Positions 10,429 through 20,156 of a DNA stretch of 64,000 nt are shown here, piece after piece. A model generated the notes under the pieces. It was not told the DNA's origin, searched no databases, and was given only the letters and a program-made list of their open reading frames with translations. The DNA comes from Propionivibrio soli. Its GTDB lineage: Bacteria > Pseudomonadota > Gammaproteobacteria > Burkholderiales > Rhodocyclaceae. The stretch's first letter is position 1. Every line of letters begins with the position of its first letter. A program made the position numbers and the translations under genes. Location of the stretch: contig NZ_JANZKY010000003.1 of NCBI RefSeq assembly GCF_025770765.1, forward strand, positions 124,001 through 188,000, in the 5' to 3' direction.

Positions 10429-11322
10429 TCAGGTGGTGCATCGAACTTGTGCTGGCATTCTGCGCTGAAAAACCAGCACATTCCCGAGCATCACTAACGT
10501 TAGGCCCGCAAAGGCGCTCACGCTCCAGTGATAATCCTCGAATACGGCCGACACGTTGAGCGCCACGATTGGGAAGAGTACCGTGCAATAGGCCGCCCGT
10601 TCTGGGCCGAGGCGTCCGACGAGGGTGAGGTAAGCCGTGAAGCCGATCACGGAGCCTGGAATCGCAAGGTAGAGCAGGGCACCGACGTAACGCGGGCTCG
10701 GGTCGAATACGAAGGGGGCGCCGCTGGCGAGGGCGTAGCTCAGAAGTAGCACGGCGCCGAGCGCCATCCCCCAGGCATTGGTCTGCGCGGGCATCAAACC
10801 CCGCGCCTGCAGGGCCGACGAGAGCAGATTCCCCGACGAGAAGCAGAGCGTGCCTCCGAGCGCCCACGCCAACCCTTGGAGCGTCGCGGCGTCCTGTGCA
10901 TGACCGGTGATCTCCGGCCAGAAGAGCAGCAGTAGGCCGGCTAGTCCCAGCGCGCCGCCTCCGATCACCTGCGGCGCGATTTCGCGATGCAGGATGACGC
11001 GCGCCAGCAGAGCGTTCCAAAGCGTGGAGGTGGAAAACACTACGGCCACCAGGCCACTCGGTATGGTGAGACTCGCGTTCAAGAAGCACACAAAGTTCAC
11101 GCAGAACAGGCATACGCCCTGCGCGGCGATCAGGCCAAGCGATTCGGCTGGTGGTCGACGCAGCTGCTTCTTCCATGACAGCAGCACGAACAAAACGATG
11201 GCTGCCAGTGCAAAACGATAAGTGATCGACAACGGAATCGGCACGACGCCGAGTTGCCACTTCAGGGCAATCCAGGTGGTTCCCCAAATCAGGACGACGA
11301 GCGCATACAGGAAGAGATTCAT
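10429..11322 (-). CDS. EamA/DMT-family transporter
   Basis: This 297-residue integral membrane protein has two EamA repeats and about ten predicted helices. The first helix (MNLFLYALVVLIWGTTW) carries the IWGTTW signature of drug/metabolite exporters. I place the start at the ATG at 11322 because the protein then begins with the family-typical first helix; an in-frame ATG at 11358 would add twelve residues. DMT proteins often export amino acids or other small metabolites; this substrate is unknown. The gene is divergent from an AraC regulator starting at 11446, a pairing that suggests the regulator controls the exporter. Confidence 0.85.
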   Translation of the reverse strand: MNLFLYALVVLIWGTTWIALKWQLGVVPIPLSITYRFALAAIVLFVLLSWKKQLRRPPAESLGLIAAQGVCLFCVNFVCFLNASLTIPSGLVAVVFSTSTLWNALLARVILHREIAPQVIGGGALGLAGLLLLFWPEITGHAQDAATLQGLAWALGGTLCFSSGNLLSSALQARGLMPAQTNAWGMALGAVLLLSYALASGAPFVFDPSPRYVGALLYLAIPGSVIGFTAYLTLVGRLGPERAAYCTVLFPIVALNVSAVFEDYHWSVSAFAGLTLVMLGNVLVFQRRMPAQVRCTT

Positions 11323-11445
11323 GGCTATCGGCAAAGAATGATTGCCGATACTGTGCATGACCTACGGATGCCGCGATTGCATATTCCTGCGCATTTCATG
11401 CGGCGGCGATTCCGTTGATTCCGGTGCGGGGGTACGATTGGCTGC

Positions 11446-12336
11446 ATGGAACAACACCTTCCTGAAACCACCGGCCAGCGCGTCTTCGACGTGCTCAGTC
11501 ATTGCCGCGCCAGCCTGGAACGATCCGTTGCGCTGGGCGACGATTTGTTGCTGGCGCAATGGTCGAACCGGGATTCGGAGCCGAGCTACCATGCTCCCGG
11601 CCACCACACGATCTCGGTCTATCTTGAAGGTGGTTTTGGTACCTATCTGGAAGGAAGGCCAAGCCAGCGCGGTTCGCCAGGCCGCGTATGCCTGATGCCC
11701 GCGGAAAACGATTTCCACTGGATCGTCGAGGGGAGCCTGCGCTTTCTTCACCTCTACGTCTCCGAGCGAGCCTGGGCGGACCGTGTAGTTCGGCTTCTGG
11801 ATGCCGAGCCACGGGCCGTGACGTTGGACGAGAAAGTTTATGTCGAAGACCCGACATTGGTCCGTTGGGCGACAACGGCAGCCGGAAGCCCTTGGGATAG
11901 CCCCGATGATCGTCTGGCGGTAAATTCCGCCAGCCATGCCGTACTCGACCATCTGGTGCTGTCGGCGGCGCGCCCGTTGCACCGTGGCGTCGCTCAGCGT
12001 CTACGCGGTGGACTCTCGGCGCTGGCGAGGCGCCGCGTCATCGAATGGATCGAGGCGCACCTGCATGAAGATTTGACCTTGGCTCAACTGGCGGCGCAGA
12101 CGGCTTTGTCGGAATTCCACTTTGCGCGCATGTTCCGCGTCTCCATGGGGGTCACGCCCCACGCTTGGGTGGCCATGCGCCGTCTTGGCCGGGCTTGCGA
12201 CTGTCTGACAAAGACCGATTGGCCTCTCGAACAGGTTGCGGCGGCGTGCGGCTTCGCCCATGCCAGCCATCTGGTTCGTCGTTTCCGCGCGGAACTGGGA
12301 ATGACTCCGCTACAGTTCAGAAGATCCGGTCGCTGA
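11446..12336 (+). CDS. AraC-family transcriptional regulator
   Basis: A 296-residue protein with an AraC-type ligand-binding N-terminal half, including a cupin-like stretch (HAPGHHTISVYLEG), and two C-terminal helix-turn-helix motifs at about residues 195-290 (LTLAQLAAQTALSEFHFARMF; LEQVAAACGFAHASHLVRRF). It ends in the conserved TPLQFRRSG. It lies head to head with the EamA exporter, separated by 123 bases, and probably regulates that gene. The inducer is unknown. Confidence 0.9.
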   Translation: MEQHLPETTGQRVFDVLSHCRASLERSVALGDDLLLAQWSNRDSEPSYHAPGHHTISVYLEGGFGTYLEGRPSQRGSPGRVCLMPAENDFHWIVEGSLRFLHLYVSERAWADRVVRLLDAEPRAVTLDEKVYVEDPTLVRWATTAAGSPWDSPDDRLAVNSASHAVLDHLVLSAARPLHRGVAQRLRGGLSALARRRVIEWIEAHLHEDLTLAQLAAQTALSEFHFARMFRVSMGVTPHAWVAMRRLGRACDCLTKTDWPLEQVAAACGFAHASHLVRRFRAELGMTPLQFRRSGR

Positions 12337-12482
12337 TTAACGCCAAAACGAATGATGCCCCCTGTTGGGTCGTCAATTCTATCCACCATGGTGTGTCAGC
12401 AGTTCATCAGCCGGTTGCCATTTGCGATCACGCGGGGTAGGCGTAATTGCAGCGCGGCCGCCGATGTGCTTTGAAGCGGCCT

Positions 12483-14255
12483 TCAGAGTTGTTTGAGCAA
12501 CGACTCGAACTGGTCGATTGGCAACGCTTCACCGAACAGGAACCCCTGAAAATTCACGCAGCCTCGCTCTTGCAGCGCGGCTCGCTGCGCCTCGGTCTCC
12601 ACGCCCTCGGCGATGACGTCGAGTTCGAGACTACGGGCCATGGCGATGATCGTGTGCACGATGGCCTTGTCGCTGACATCCTCGGCCAGATCGCGCACGA
12701 ACGAGCGATCGATCTTGAGCTGATCGAGCGGCAATTGTTTGAGGTACTGTAACGATGAATAACCGGTGCCGAAGTCGTCCAGCGAAAAGCGCACGCCGAT
12801 GGCCCCCAGAGCCTTCATCGAGGCGATAACGTCCTCGACGTTATCCATCAAGATGCCTTCGGTGAGTTCCAGCTTGAGTAGCGCCGGATCAACGCCGTGG
12901 CGTTGCAGCGTCGATATCAGCTGGCTTGCGAAATCCGCTTGCTGGAACTGCTTGGCGCTGACGTTGACGGAGAGAACGAGCCGGCAGGCGGCCGCGTTCT
13001 CCTGCCAGGCCTCGAGTTGAGCGCAAGCCGTTTCTATCACCCACTGCCCGATCGGCCGGATCAGCCCGGTTTCTTCGGCGAGGGGGATGAACTCGGATGG
13101 AAGGAGCAAACCGTGTTCTGGATGAATCCAGCGGATCAACCCCTCTGCGCCGATCGGCTGCCCCGATGCGCCGACCTTGACCTGATAAAACAGCCGGAAT
13201 TGCTGGCCGTCGATCGCCCGTCGCAGTTCCGCTTCGAGTGCCATGCGCACTTCGATGGCGTGCTGCATCCGCGGGTCGAAAAAGCGCAAGGTGTTACGTC
13301 CCGCCCTCTTGGCTTGATACATGGCGATATCGGTTTGCTTGAGCAGGTCTTCGACGGTCTGCGAGTCGTCGTTGAACAGCGTGGCTCCGATGCTCGGGGA
13401 GCTTAAGTATTCGTAGGACGCCAAATGGTACGGTAGGGAGAGCGTTTCCCGGATTTTCTCGCCCACCGCCTCGGTCTGAGCGGCGGCTTCGAGCGGAACT
13501 TTACTCAAGTCTTCCAGCATGACGACGAACTCGTCGCCGCCGATCCGCGCAATGGTGTCGGTCTCGCGTACGCACGACTCAAGGCGTCGGGCGACCTGCT
13601 GCAGCAATAAGTCGCCCACGTCATGGCCCAAGGTGTCGTTGAGTGTTTTGAAATTGTCGATGTCGATGAACAGCAGCGCGCCGGCCTGCCCGGTGCGCAT
13701 TCGCGCAGCCAGCGCCTTCTGTAGCCTTTCGAGCAGGAGGCGACGATTCGGCAGACGGGTAAGGGGGTCGCTGGTCGAAAGCGATTGCAGCTGTTGGTTC
13801 ATCTCCGCGAGCAGCGCATTCTGCTCGGCGAGTTTCCGGTTGATGCGCTGGAGTTCATCCTCCTGGCATTTTCTATCGTTGATGTTGAAGGTGACGCCGA
13901 TGAAGCGTTGGCCATGATCCATGCCCTCGCTGCTCACGATCCGCCCGTAGTTGGCGTACCAGAGCCACTCGCCGTTCTTCGCCCGCAGGCGGAATTCGCT
14001 TCGGTACTGCGGCGTGGTTCCCGCCACATGGTCATCGATTGCGGTTTTGATCCCTGCGAGGTCTTCCGGATGGACCAGAGCGAACATATCCTTGACGTGG
14101 AACGTGGACGCTTGATCGCCGTAACCGAGTTCGGCGAACGTCTTGCGCGCGTAGCGGGTGACCTCCCCGGTGACGAGGTCGTTTTCCCAAAGGTCGAGTC
14201 CTGCGGCCTCCAGAGCCAACTCCAGACGATCCTTGTTGAGGTCGCGCTCGGACAT
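12483..14255 (-). CDS. PAS-GGDEF-EAL cyclic-di-GMP turnover protein
   Basis: A 590-residue soluble protein without membrane segments. An N-terminal PAS/PAC domain (about 10-130; FRLRAKNGEWLWYANYGR) precedes a GGDEF domain with an intact GGDEF motif at residues 239-243 and an upstream RETD that fits the inhibitory RxxD site, so diguanylate cyclase activity with product inhibition is plausible. The C-terminal EAL domain (about 335-585) keeps the Asn of NVSAKQF, the Glu of LELTEGIL, DDFGTGYSS, KIDRSFV and IAEGVE. Its signature reads EGL rather than EAL at about 371-373; the metal-binding Glu is kept, so phosphodiesterase activity is still possible. Which activity dominates cannot be read from sequence. 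Confidence 0.92.
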   Translation of the reverse strand: MSERDLNKDRLELALEAAGLDLWENDLVTGEVTRYARKTFAELGYGDQASTFHVKDMFALVHPEDLAGIKTAIDDHVAGTTPQYRSEFRLRAKNGEWLWYANYGRIVSSEGMDHGQRFIGVTFNINDRKCQEDELQRINRKLAEQNALLAEMNQQLQSLSTSDPLTRLPNRRLLLERLQKALAARMRTGQAGALLFIDIDNFKTLNDTLGHDVGDLLLQQVARRLESCVRETDTIARIGGDEFVVMLEDLSKVPLEAAAQTEAVGEKIRETLSLPYHLASYEYLSSPSIGATLFNDDSQTVEDLLKQTDIAMYQAKRAGRNTLRFFDPRMQHAIEVRMALEAELRRAIDGQQFRLFYQVKVGASGQPIGAEGLIRWIHPEHGLLLPSEFIPLAEETGLIRPIGQWVIETACAQLEAWQENAAACRLVLSVNVSAKQFQQADFASQLISTLQRHGVDPALLKLELTEGILMDNVEDVIASMKALGAIGVRFSLDDFGTGYSSLQYLKQLPLDQLKIDRSFVRDLAEDVSDKAIVHTIIAMARSLELDVIAEGVETEAQRAALQERGCVNFQGFLFGEALPIDQFESLLKQL

Positions 14256-14277
14256 TCCTTCGTCTCTCCGAGCAGTC

Positions 14278-15465
14278 TTAAGCGGCGCCAGGAAGTGCGC
14301 CGGCGTAACCGATGCTGCGTAGGAGACCGGCGAACGATGCCACCACCCCGGCCGCTTTGTAGAACGGCGGCGCCGCTTCCACTTTGATGATACTGACCGT
14401 CTTGCCGGTGCTCTTGCCCGTGCGCGGATCGAAATAGACGGCCAGATCGTCGGTAGCGTTCGAGAATCCGAGACCCGTGCTTTCCGAGTAGTAGCAGATC
14501 GAGTCCGGTGCGATGACGTCGGGCACGTTGCTGAGGCTCGAATACATGATCAGGCTTTCGTTCAAGTTATAAAGGTAGTGCGTCTCGGTACTTCTAGCTG
14601 GATCAGGCGCGTCGTCCAGGCGGATGATGCCGGTATCGAGCGAGCCTCTGGTCGTCGACTGAGTGACGGAAGTGATGTAGAAGTTCCTGACGACCGGGGT
14701 GCTGCGCCGTCCTGTCAGGTTGGCGATGCATTGCGCCACACGCGACGTATCCGGCGGCGCTGGCGAGTCAAGAAGAAACTGACCCAACGCCCGGGTCTGG
14801 CTCAGTGTTCCGGCCAGGTAGCTGCCCGACAGGGCGAAGCCGTTGCTCGCGTTAGACGGCCACAGAGCAATTCCCGAGAAGCTCCCGAAAGCCGAGACGA
14901 TGCCGCCGGCCAGCGATTCAATTTGGGCCGCCGTGCGCGCGCCAAGGGTCGCGGACTGTACCTCGGTTGGCGATCGTGCGTCATTGGCCAGCGAACACGG
15001 GCTGGCTGCCAGAGAGGCACTGCCGCCGTAGGTGGTCTGGGGAAGTTCCGGCACGGCGCGGCCGGCGCCATCGCCGTCGACGACCCAGCCGATGGCGTTG
15101 TCCGAACGGGCTGCGGCGAGAAGTGGAACGATCGAATTGATCGCTCCGATTTCCACGGGAATGAGGCATCCGAGCGTGGCGCCCGTCGCCTGCTCGAATG
15201 TCCTCACCGTATTGACGATCGAGTATTCCACGTCGGCCAGCGTCATTCCGTCGGCGGCGTCCGGTGAGCCCATCAAGGCCAGCACGCAACAGTTTGTGGC
15301 GTCGTCATAGTCCTGCACGCGCACCGTGCCCTTCCAGCCGCTTTTGTCCAACTCATTGAGCACGCTGACAGCATCGCGATAGCTGCCGCCCCCGCCACTG
15401 GCCAGAATCGCGGCGCCCGCCGCGATGTAGCGAAAATCGGTGAGTCCGTACTCATTGGCTGTCAC
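14278..15465 (-). CDS. DUF917 (S-methyl-thiohydantoin desulfurase-like) family protein
   Basis: A 395-residue protein whose N-terminus (AAGAAILASGGGGSYRDA) and internal GWVVDGDGAGRAVPELPQT are characteristic of the DUF917 family, related to hydantoinase/oxoprolinase-associated proteins. It has no signal peptide. In many genomes family members sit beside hydantoinase subunits or nucleobase/cation transporters; none is present here, so the substrate is undetermined. It lies 22 bases upstream of the PAS-GGDEF-EAL gene on the same strand, so the two may be cotranscribed. The C-terminal part contains an unusual low-complexity Ser/Thr-rich stretch. Confidence 0.75.
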   Translation of the reverse strand: MTANEYGLTDFRYIAAGAAILASGGGGSYRDAVSVLNELDKSGWKGTVRVQDYDDATNCCVLALMGSPDAADGMTLADVEYSIVNTVRTFEQATGATLGCLIPVEIGAINSIVPLLAAARSDNAIGWVVDGDGAGRAVPELPQTTYGGSASLAASPCSLANDARSPTEVQSATLGARTAAQIESLAGGIVSAFGSFSGIALWPSNASNGFALSGSYLAGTLSQTRALGQFLLDSPAPPDTSRVAQCIANLTGRRSTPVVRNFYITSVTQSTTRGSLDTGIIRLDDAPDPARSTETHYLYNLNESLIMYSSLSNVPDVIAPDSICYYSESTGLGFSNATDDLAVYFDPRTGKSTGKTVSIIKVEAAPPFYKAAGVVASFAGLLRSIGYAGALPGAA

Positions 15466-16206
15466 GGTTTTTCCTTTCTCGTTGTCAGTAGTGTTCCGTT
15501 GCAGATTCCTTCACCATGCCGTTGGCGTTCTCAAACCCAAATTCCAAGCGCTTAGCGCGAAGGCGACGACCCGGAAACAGGCTCCCCTTGGCCCGATCTC
15601 GCCGCAATCCTAGCATTTTCGTGCGCCTTGCATACCGTTAAGTCCTGGAATACTGCGTGGCACTTTGCGAACGGATACCTGGCGAAGGCCATCGGTCGAA
15701 AACGGGACCGAGCGGTGAGACTCAATGGGATGAAGAAAAGCGCGCCGTGCCTTGCGCTGGTTTTCGCGACATCAGACCAGCCGCGAGGCAGCCAACAGCC
15801 TCCGGCAGCGGTTATCGCTGTTCACCACTCAGGAGGGGGCGCATATCGCCTTACGCGTATCGGGGCGAAGGTGGAGGCTGACTATGGCGCCATTTGGGGG
15901 AAGTTCCGAACCGCATTCTGAGACGGCAGGAGCGGTCTGTCCTGACGACCGGATCTACATCTTCTCGTCGTGGACGATGCCTCCGGTGAGGTCGACCATA
16001 TCCGGGGTCACTTGGTCAACCCGGATGATGTTGTCCAAGACTAGCTATGCTGAACTTCACTTGACGTTCAGCTCCGGGCTCTCGAAGGGGGACCTTGGCT
16101 CATGGAAGAATGCGCCCGCAAAGCTGACTTTGGAGAACCGTCCTCCAGTGGGTCATGGCGGCTCCCGGCGGCCACGATGTCTGGCAACCGTTCATTGACC
16201 GGCGCA
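15466..16206. other. 741-base gap, no supported gene; possible decayed coding sequence
   Basis: Upstream of two divergently read genes (the DUF917 gene and yejA), so promoters for both must lie here. Open frames of 60-150 codons exist but match no family and overlap each other in different frames. One fragment, 15946-16044 on the plus strand, reads LHLLVVDDASGEVDHIRG followed by HLVNPDDVVQD and a stop. It has a protein-like composition but no start codon, so it could be debris of a lost gene. Confidence 0.35.
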
Positions 16207-18069
16207 ATGAAGAAAAGGATACTTTGGGCCGTGCGGCTGGATCTTCTATCCCTTCTCCTGATACTCGTCCTTGGCCCGGCCGCTTGGGCGGCACCGGGCT
16301 ATTCGATTTGGGGCGATTTCAAGTACCCGCCGGACTTCCAACACTTCGACTACGTCAATCCCAACGCGCCGAAAGGCGGTGAATTGCGTTTGGTGGCGGG
16401 GTCGCGCATTTCGACGTTCGACAAGTACAACCCATTCACGCTCAAGGGCAACGCGCCGTCGTTCCTGGGCGACATGTTGTTCGAAGGGCTCATGGCCTCG
16501 CCGATGGACGAGGTCGGCGTGGCCTACGGCCTGCTCGCTGAAGACATCGAGGTGGCGCCGGATCACATGGCCGCGATCTTCCGACTGCGCCGCGAAGCGC
16601 GTTTCCACAATGGCGATCCGGTGCGCGCGAGCGACGTCAAATACAGCTACGAAACGCTGCTCTCGCCATACGCCGCGCCCGCGTACGCCACGTTGCTGGC
16701 CGACGTGGCCGGTTGCGACGTGCTCGATGAGCGCACGGTGCGCTTCCGCTTCAAAAAGAAGGACCGGCAGTTGCCGTTGGTTGTCGGCAGCCTGCCCGTC
16801 TTCTCGCCCAAATGGGGCATGGAAAACGGCAAGACCAAGCGCTTCGACGAGATCGTCGCGGACACGCCGATCGGCACGGGCCCGTACCGCATCGGCCCGG
16901 TACGCTTCGGCAAGGACATAACCTACGTGCGCGACCCGAATTACTGGGGACGCGATCTGCCGGCGCGTCAGGGGATGAACAATTTCGACCGCATCACGGT
17001 GAAGATCTACCGCGATAGTACGGCCCAACTCGAAGCGCTCAAGGCCGGCGAGTTCGACCTGATGCAGTTCTTTTCCGCCGGCGACTGGAGCCGCCGTCTG
17101 GACGGTCGGCGCATCGACAGCGGCGAACTGGTGAAGATGAACTTCACGCACAAGTTGCCCGATGGGTTCTACAGCTACGTGCCCAATCTGCGCCTGTCGA
17201 AGTACCAGGACCGGCGCGTGCGCATGGCCATCGAGCTGGCGATGGACTACGAATGGATGAACGCGCACTTGTTCCGCGGTGCTTACGTGCGCGTGAAGGG
17301 CGTGTTTGGGAATACCGACTGCGAGGCGAACGGGGTGCCGTCTCCCGCGGAACTCGCGCTGCTCGAGCCGCTGCGCGCGGACCTGCCCCCCGACGTGTTT
17401 GGGCCAATGGCCGTGCCGCCGCGTACTGACGGCTCCAATTCGCTGCGCGATAACCTGCGCCGGGCGCAGGCGCTGCTCAACGAGGCCGGTTGGGCCTACC
17501 GCGACGGGGCGCTACGTAACGCCCAAGGTGAACCGTTTGTGATCGAGTTTCTGGACAGCACCGAGGCACGGGGGGCCACGACGACGGCCGCGTGGCGCCG
17601 GGCGCTGGCCAAGCTCGGCATCGATTTCCAGCTGCGCGAGACGGATTTCGCCCTATGGCAGGAACGCCTGGAGTCGAATACCTTCGATATGGTGGGCATC
17701 TCGTTTCCCGGCACGCATTTTCCCGGCGCTGATTACGTTGACTTGTTCGGCAGCAAAGCCGCCGACATTCCTGGTTCCGGTAACTACGCGGGTGTCAAAA
17801 GCCAGGCGATCGACGCGCTCTTGGCCCGCCTCACGCAGGCGGACACGCGCGACGAGTTCCTCGCGAGTTGCCGGGCGCTCGACCGCGTGATCGCGCATGG
17901 CCACTACCTAGTTCCTGCCTGGACGGCGCGCGACCGGCGTATCGCGTACAGCGATTGGGCGCTCGAGCGGCCAGCCGTCGTACCGCCCTATCCGCCCGAA
18001 GGCGTGCCGTACATGACCTGGTTCATGACGACATGGTGGGCACGCACGCCCCCGAAGACGGCGAGGTAA
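16207..18069 (+). CDS. yejA: Periplasmic oligopeptide-binding protein, YejA-like
   Basis: A family-5 extracellular solute-binding protein of 620 residues, first gene of a complete ABC importer. The ATG at 16207 gives a textbook signal peptide (MKKRILWAVRLDLLSLLLIL, then ending AAWA-APGYS). Family features include FKYPPDFQHFDYVNPNAPKGG, the YNPFTLKGN segment and repeated YejA-type motifs such as GTGPYRI and DITYVRDPNYWGRDLP. In Escherichia coli YejABEF imports oligopeptides and microcin C. It is followed seven bases later by the yejB permease gene. Confidence 0.92.
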   Translation: MKKRILWAVRLDLLSLLLILVLGPAAWAAPGYSIWGDFKYPPDFQHFDYVNPNAPKGGELRLVAGSRISTFDKYNPFTLKGNAPSFLGDMLFEGLMASPMDEVGVAYGLLAEDIEVAPDHMAAIFRLRREARFHNGDPVRASDVKYSYETLLSPYAAPAYATLLADVAGCDVLDERTVRFRFKKKDRQLPLVVGSLPVFSPKWGMENGKTKRFDEIVADTPIGTGPYRIGPVRFGKDITYVRDPNYWGRDLPARQGMNNFDRITVKIYRDSTAQLEALKAGEFDLMQFFSAGDWSRRLDGRRIDSGELVKMNFTHKLPDGFYSYVPNLRLSKYQDRRVRMAIELAMDYEWMNAHLFRGAYVRVKGVFGNTDCEANGVPSPAELALLEPLRADLPPDVFGPMAVPPRTDGSNSLRDNLRRAQALLNEAGWAYRDGALRNAQGEPFVIEFLDSTEARGATTTAAWRRALAKLGIDFQLRETDFALWQERLESNTFDMVGISFPGTHFPGADYVDLFGSKAADIPGSGNYAGVKSQAIDALLARLTQADTRDEFLASCRALDRVIAHGHYLVPAWTARDRRIAYSDWALERPAVVPPYPPEGVPYMTWFMTTWWARTPPKTAR

Positions 18070-18076
18070 CGCGACC

Positions 18077-19096
18077 ATGCTGGCCTACATCGTCAAGCGC
18101 CTCTTGTTGATGCTGCCGACGTTGTTCGGCGTATTGCTGGTGACCTTCGTCGTCACCCAGTTCGTGCCCGGTGGGCCCGTCGAGCAGTACCTTGCCGAGG
18201 CGCGCCGCGTACAGGGCCGGGGCGACGTGTCGGCGTATCGTGGCGGGCAGGGGGTCGATCCAAAACGCATCGAACAGATCAAGAAGCTGTACGGCTTCGA
18301 CAAGCCGGCCACCGAGCGCTTCTGGCTGATGATCAAGCAGTACGCGCGTTTCGACCTTGGGCAGAGTTTCTTTCAGAACAAACCCGTCGCCAAACTGATC
18401 GCCGAGAAGCTGCCGGTCTCCGTCAGCCTGGGATTGTGGACGTTCTTTATCAGCTACCTGATCGCCGTTCCGCTCGGCGTGGCGAAGGCGGTACGCGCCG
18501 GTTCGCGCTTCGATTTCGTGAGTACCTTGATCGTGCTCGTCGGTTACGCGATACCGGGCTTTGTGCTCGGAGTCGCGCTGCTCGTCGTCTTCGGCGGTCA
18601 GTTGCAGTGGTTCCCGCTACGCGGTCTCACCTCCGTGAATTGGGACGAACTCAGCTGGCCGGCACGCATCGTCGATTACCTCTGGCACATCACGCTGCCG
18701 GTCATCGCCATGGTGCTCGGCAGCTTCGCCGTGACGACCATGCTGACCAAAAACTCCTTCCTCGAGGAGATCCGCAAGCAGTACGTGCTCACAGCGCGTG
18801 CGAAGGGCCTGAGCGAGCGGCGCGTGTTGTGGAAGCATGTCTTCCGCAACGCGCTGATCCCGATCCTGACCGGCTTCCCCGCGGCGATCATCGGCGCTTT
18901 CTTTACCGGTTCCTTGCTGATCGAAACGCTGTTCTCGCTCGACGGGTTGGGGCTGCTCAGCTACGAGAGCATCATCCGCCGCGATTATCCCGTCGTCCTC
19001 GGCTCGCTCTACGTGTTTACGTTGATCGGGCTGTTCACCAAACTTGTCAGCGATCTGAGCTATGTCTGGGCCGACCCCCGCGTCAAGTTCGATTGA
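18077..19096 (+). CDS. yejB: ABC transporter permease, YejB-like
   Basis: A 339-residue inner-membrane permease of the oligopeptide/dipeptide (DppB-type) family. It begins MLAYIVKRLLLMLPTLFGVL, the typical first helix, and carries the ATPase-contacting EAA-like loop (EEIRKQYVLTARAKGLSERR) about two thirds along. It ends LSYVWADPRVKFD, the usual C-terminus of this family. It forms the translocation channel with YejE. The downstream gene starts inside its last codons, indicating translational coupling. Confidence 0.93.
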   Translation: MLAYIVKRLLLMLPTLFGVLLVTFVVTQFVPGGPVEQYLAEARRVQGRGDVSAYRGGQGVDPKRIEQIKKLYGFDKPATERFWLMIKQYARFDLGQSFFQNKPVAKLIAEKLPVSVSLGLWTFFISYLIAVPLGVAKAVRAGSRFDFVSTLIVLVGYAIPGFVLGVALLVVFGGQLQWFPLRGLTSVNWDELSWPARIVDYLWHITLPVIAMVLGSFAVTTMLTKNSFLEEIRKQYVLTARAKGLSERRVLWKHVFRNALIPILTGFPAAIIGAFFTGSLLIETLFSLDGLGLLSYESIIRRDYPVVLGSLYVFTLIGLFTKLVSDLSYVWADPRVKFD

Positions 19097-20156
19097 TCGC
19101 GCCCCGGCGGCGGCCCCTCGTGCGGCGTCCGTCTCGCAGAGTCCGGCCGCGCGCGCCTGGCGACGCTTCCGGCGCAATCGCCTGGGCTTCGTCAGCCTGG
19201 TCGTCTTCTGTGCGCTGGTCGGCATCAGCCTGTTCGCCGAGATCGTTTCCAACGATCGGCCGTTGCTGGTGTACTACGAGGGCCAGTTCTATGTCCCGCT
19301 CGCGCGCGATTACCCGGAGACGGCCTTTGGAGGTGAATTCCCGACGCCCGCCGACTACCTCGACCCGTATGTGCGCGAAAAGATAACGAGCGGCTCGAAC
19401 TGGGCCATCTACCCATTGAATCCCCATGGCCCGGCGACGATCAGCTACGACTCGAAGTATCCGTTCCCGAGTCCGCCGTCGCGGGAGAATCTGCTCGGTA
19501 CCGACGAGCGCGGGCGCGACATGCTCGCGCAGCTCATTTACGGTTTCCGCTTGAGCGTGGTGTTCGGCCTCGTGCTGACGGCCATCGGCGTGGTGATCGG
19601 TGTGATCACCGGCGCCGTCCAGGGTTATTTCGGCGGGCGTACGGATCTCACGTTCCAGCGCTTCATCGAGATCTGGTCCTCGATGCCGGAGTTGTACCTG
19701 CTGATCATCTTCAGCGCCATTTTCTCGCCCAGTGTCTGGCTACTCGTCGTGCTGCTCAGCCTGTTCGGCTGGATGGGACTTTCGGATTACGTTCGCGCCG
19801 AGTTTCTGCGTAACCGGCAGATGGATTACGTGAAGGCCGCGCGCGCGCTTGGCGTCGGTAGCCGGCAGATCATGTGGCGGCACATTCTGCCCAACAGCAT
19901 GACGCCGGTGGTCACGTTCCTGCCGTTCCGCATGAGCGCCGCCATCCTTGCGCTGACCTCGCTCGACTTCCTCGGTCTGGGCGTACCTCCCGGCACGCCG
20001 TCGCTCGGCGAGCTGCTCAGCCAGGGGAAACAGAACATCGACGCCTGGTGGATTTCGATCGAGACCTTTGCAGTCCTCGTCATCACGTTGTTGCTACTTA
20101 CGTTCATGGGCGACGCCCTGCGCGACGCGCTCGATCCGAGGAAGGTGGACCGGTGA
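19062..20156 (+). CDS. yejE: ABC transporter permease, YejE-like
   Basis: A 364-residue DppC-type permease. After an N-terminal tail come a first TM helix (LGFVSLVVFCALVGISLFAEI), the large periplasmic loop typical of YejE (PADYLDPYVREKI, and TISYDSKYPFPSPP before GTDERGRDM), and five further helices. The coupling loop (MDYVKAARALGVGSRQIMWRH) is present. The ATG at 19062 overlaps the end of yejB by 35 bases; no better start is seen downstream. Its stop overlaps the yejF start in GTGA. Confidence 0.92.
   Translation: MSGPTPASSSIDRAPAAAPRAASVSQSPAARAWRRFRRNRLGFVSLVVFCALVGISLFAEIVSNDRPLLVYYEGQFYVPLARDYPETAFGGEFPTPADYLDPYVREKITSGSNWAIYPLNPHGPATISYDSKYPFPSPPSRENLLGTDERGRDMLAQLIYGFRLSVVFGLVLTAIGVVIGVITGAVQGYFGGRTDLTFQRFIEIWSSMPELYLLIIFSAIFSPSVWLLVVLLSLFGWMGLSDYVRAEFLRNRQMDYVKAARALGVGSRQIMWRHILPNSMTPVVTFLPFRMSAAILALTSLDFLGLGVPPGTPSLGELLSQGKQNIDAWWISIETFAVLVITLLLLTFMGDALRDALDPRKVDR

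Noticed and set aside
15752-16198. 147-codon open frame before yejA
   Set aside because: Ser/Arg-rich translation without family resemblance, overlapping the true yejA promoter region.
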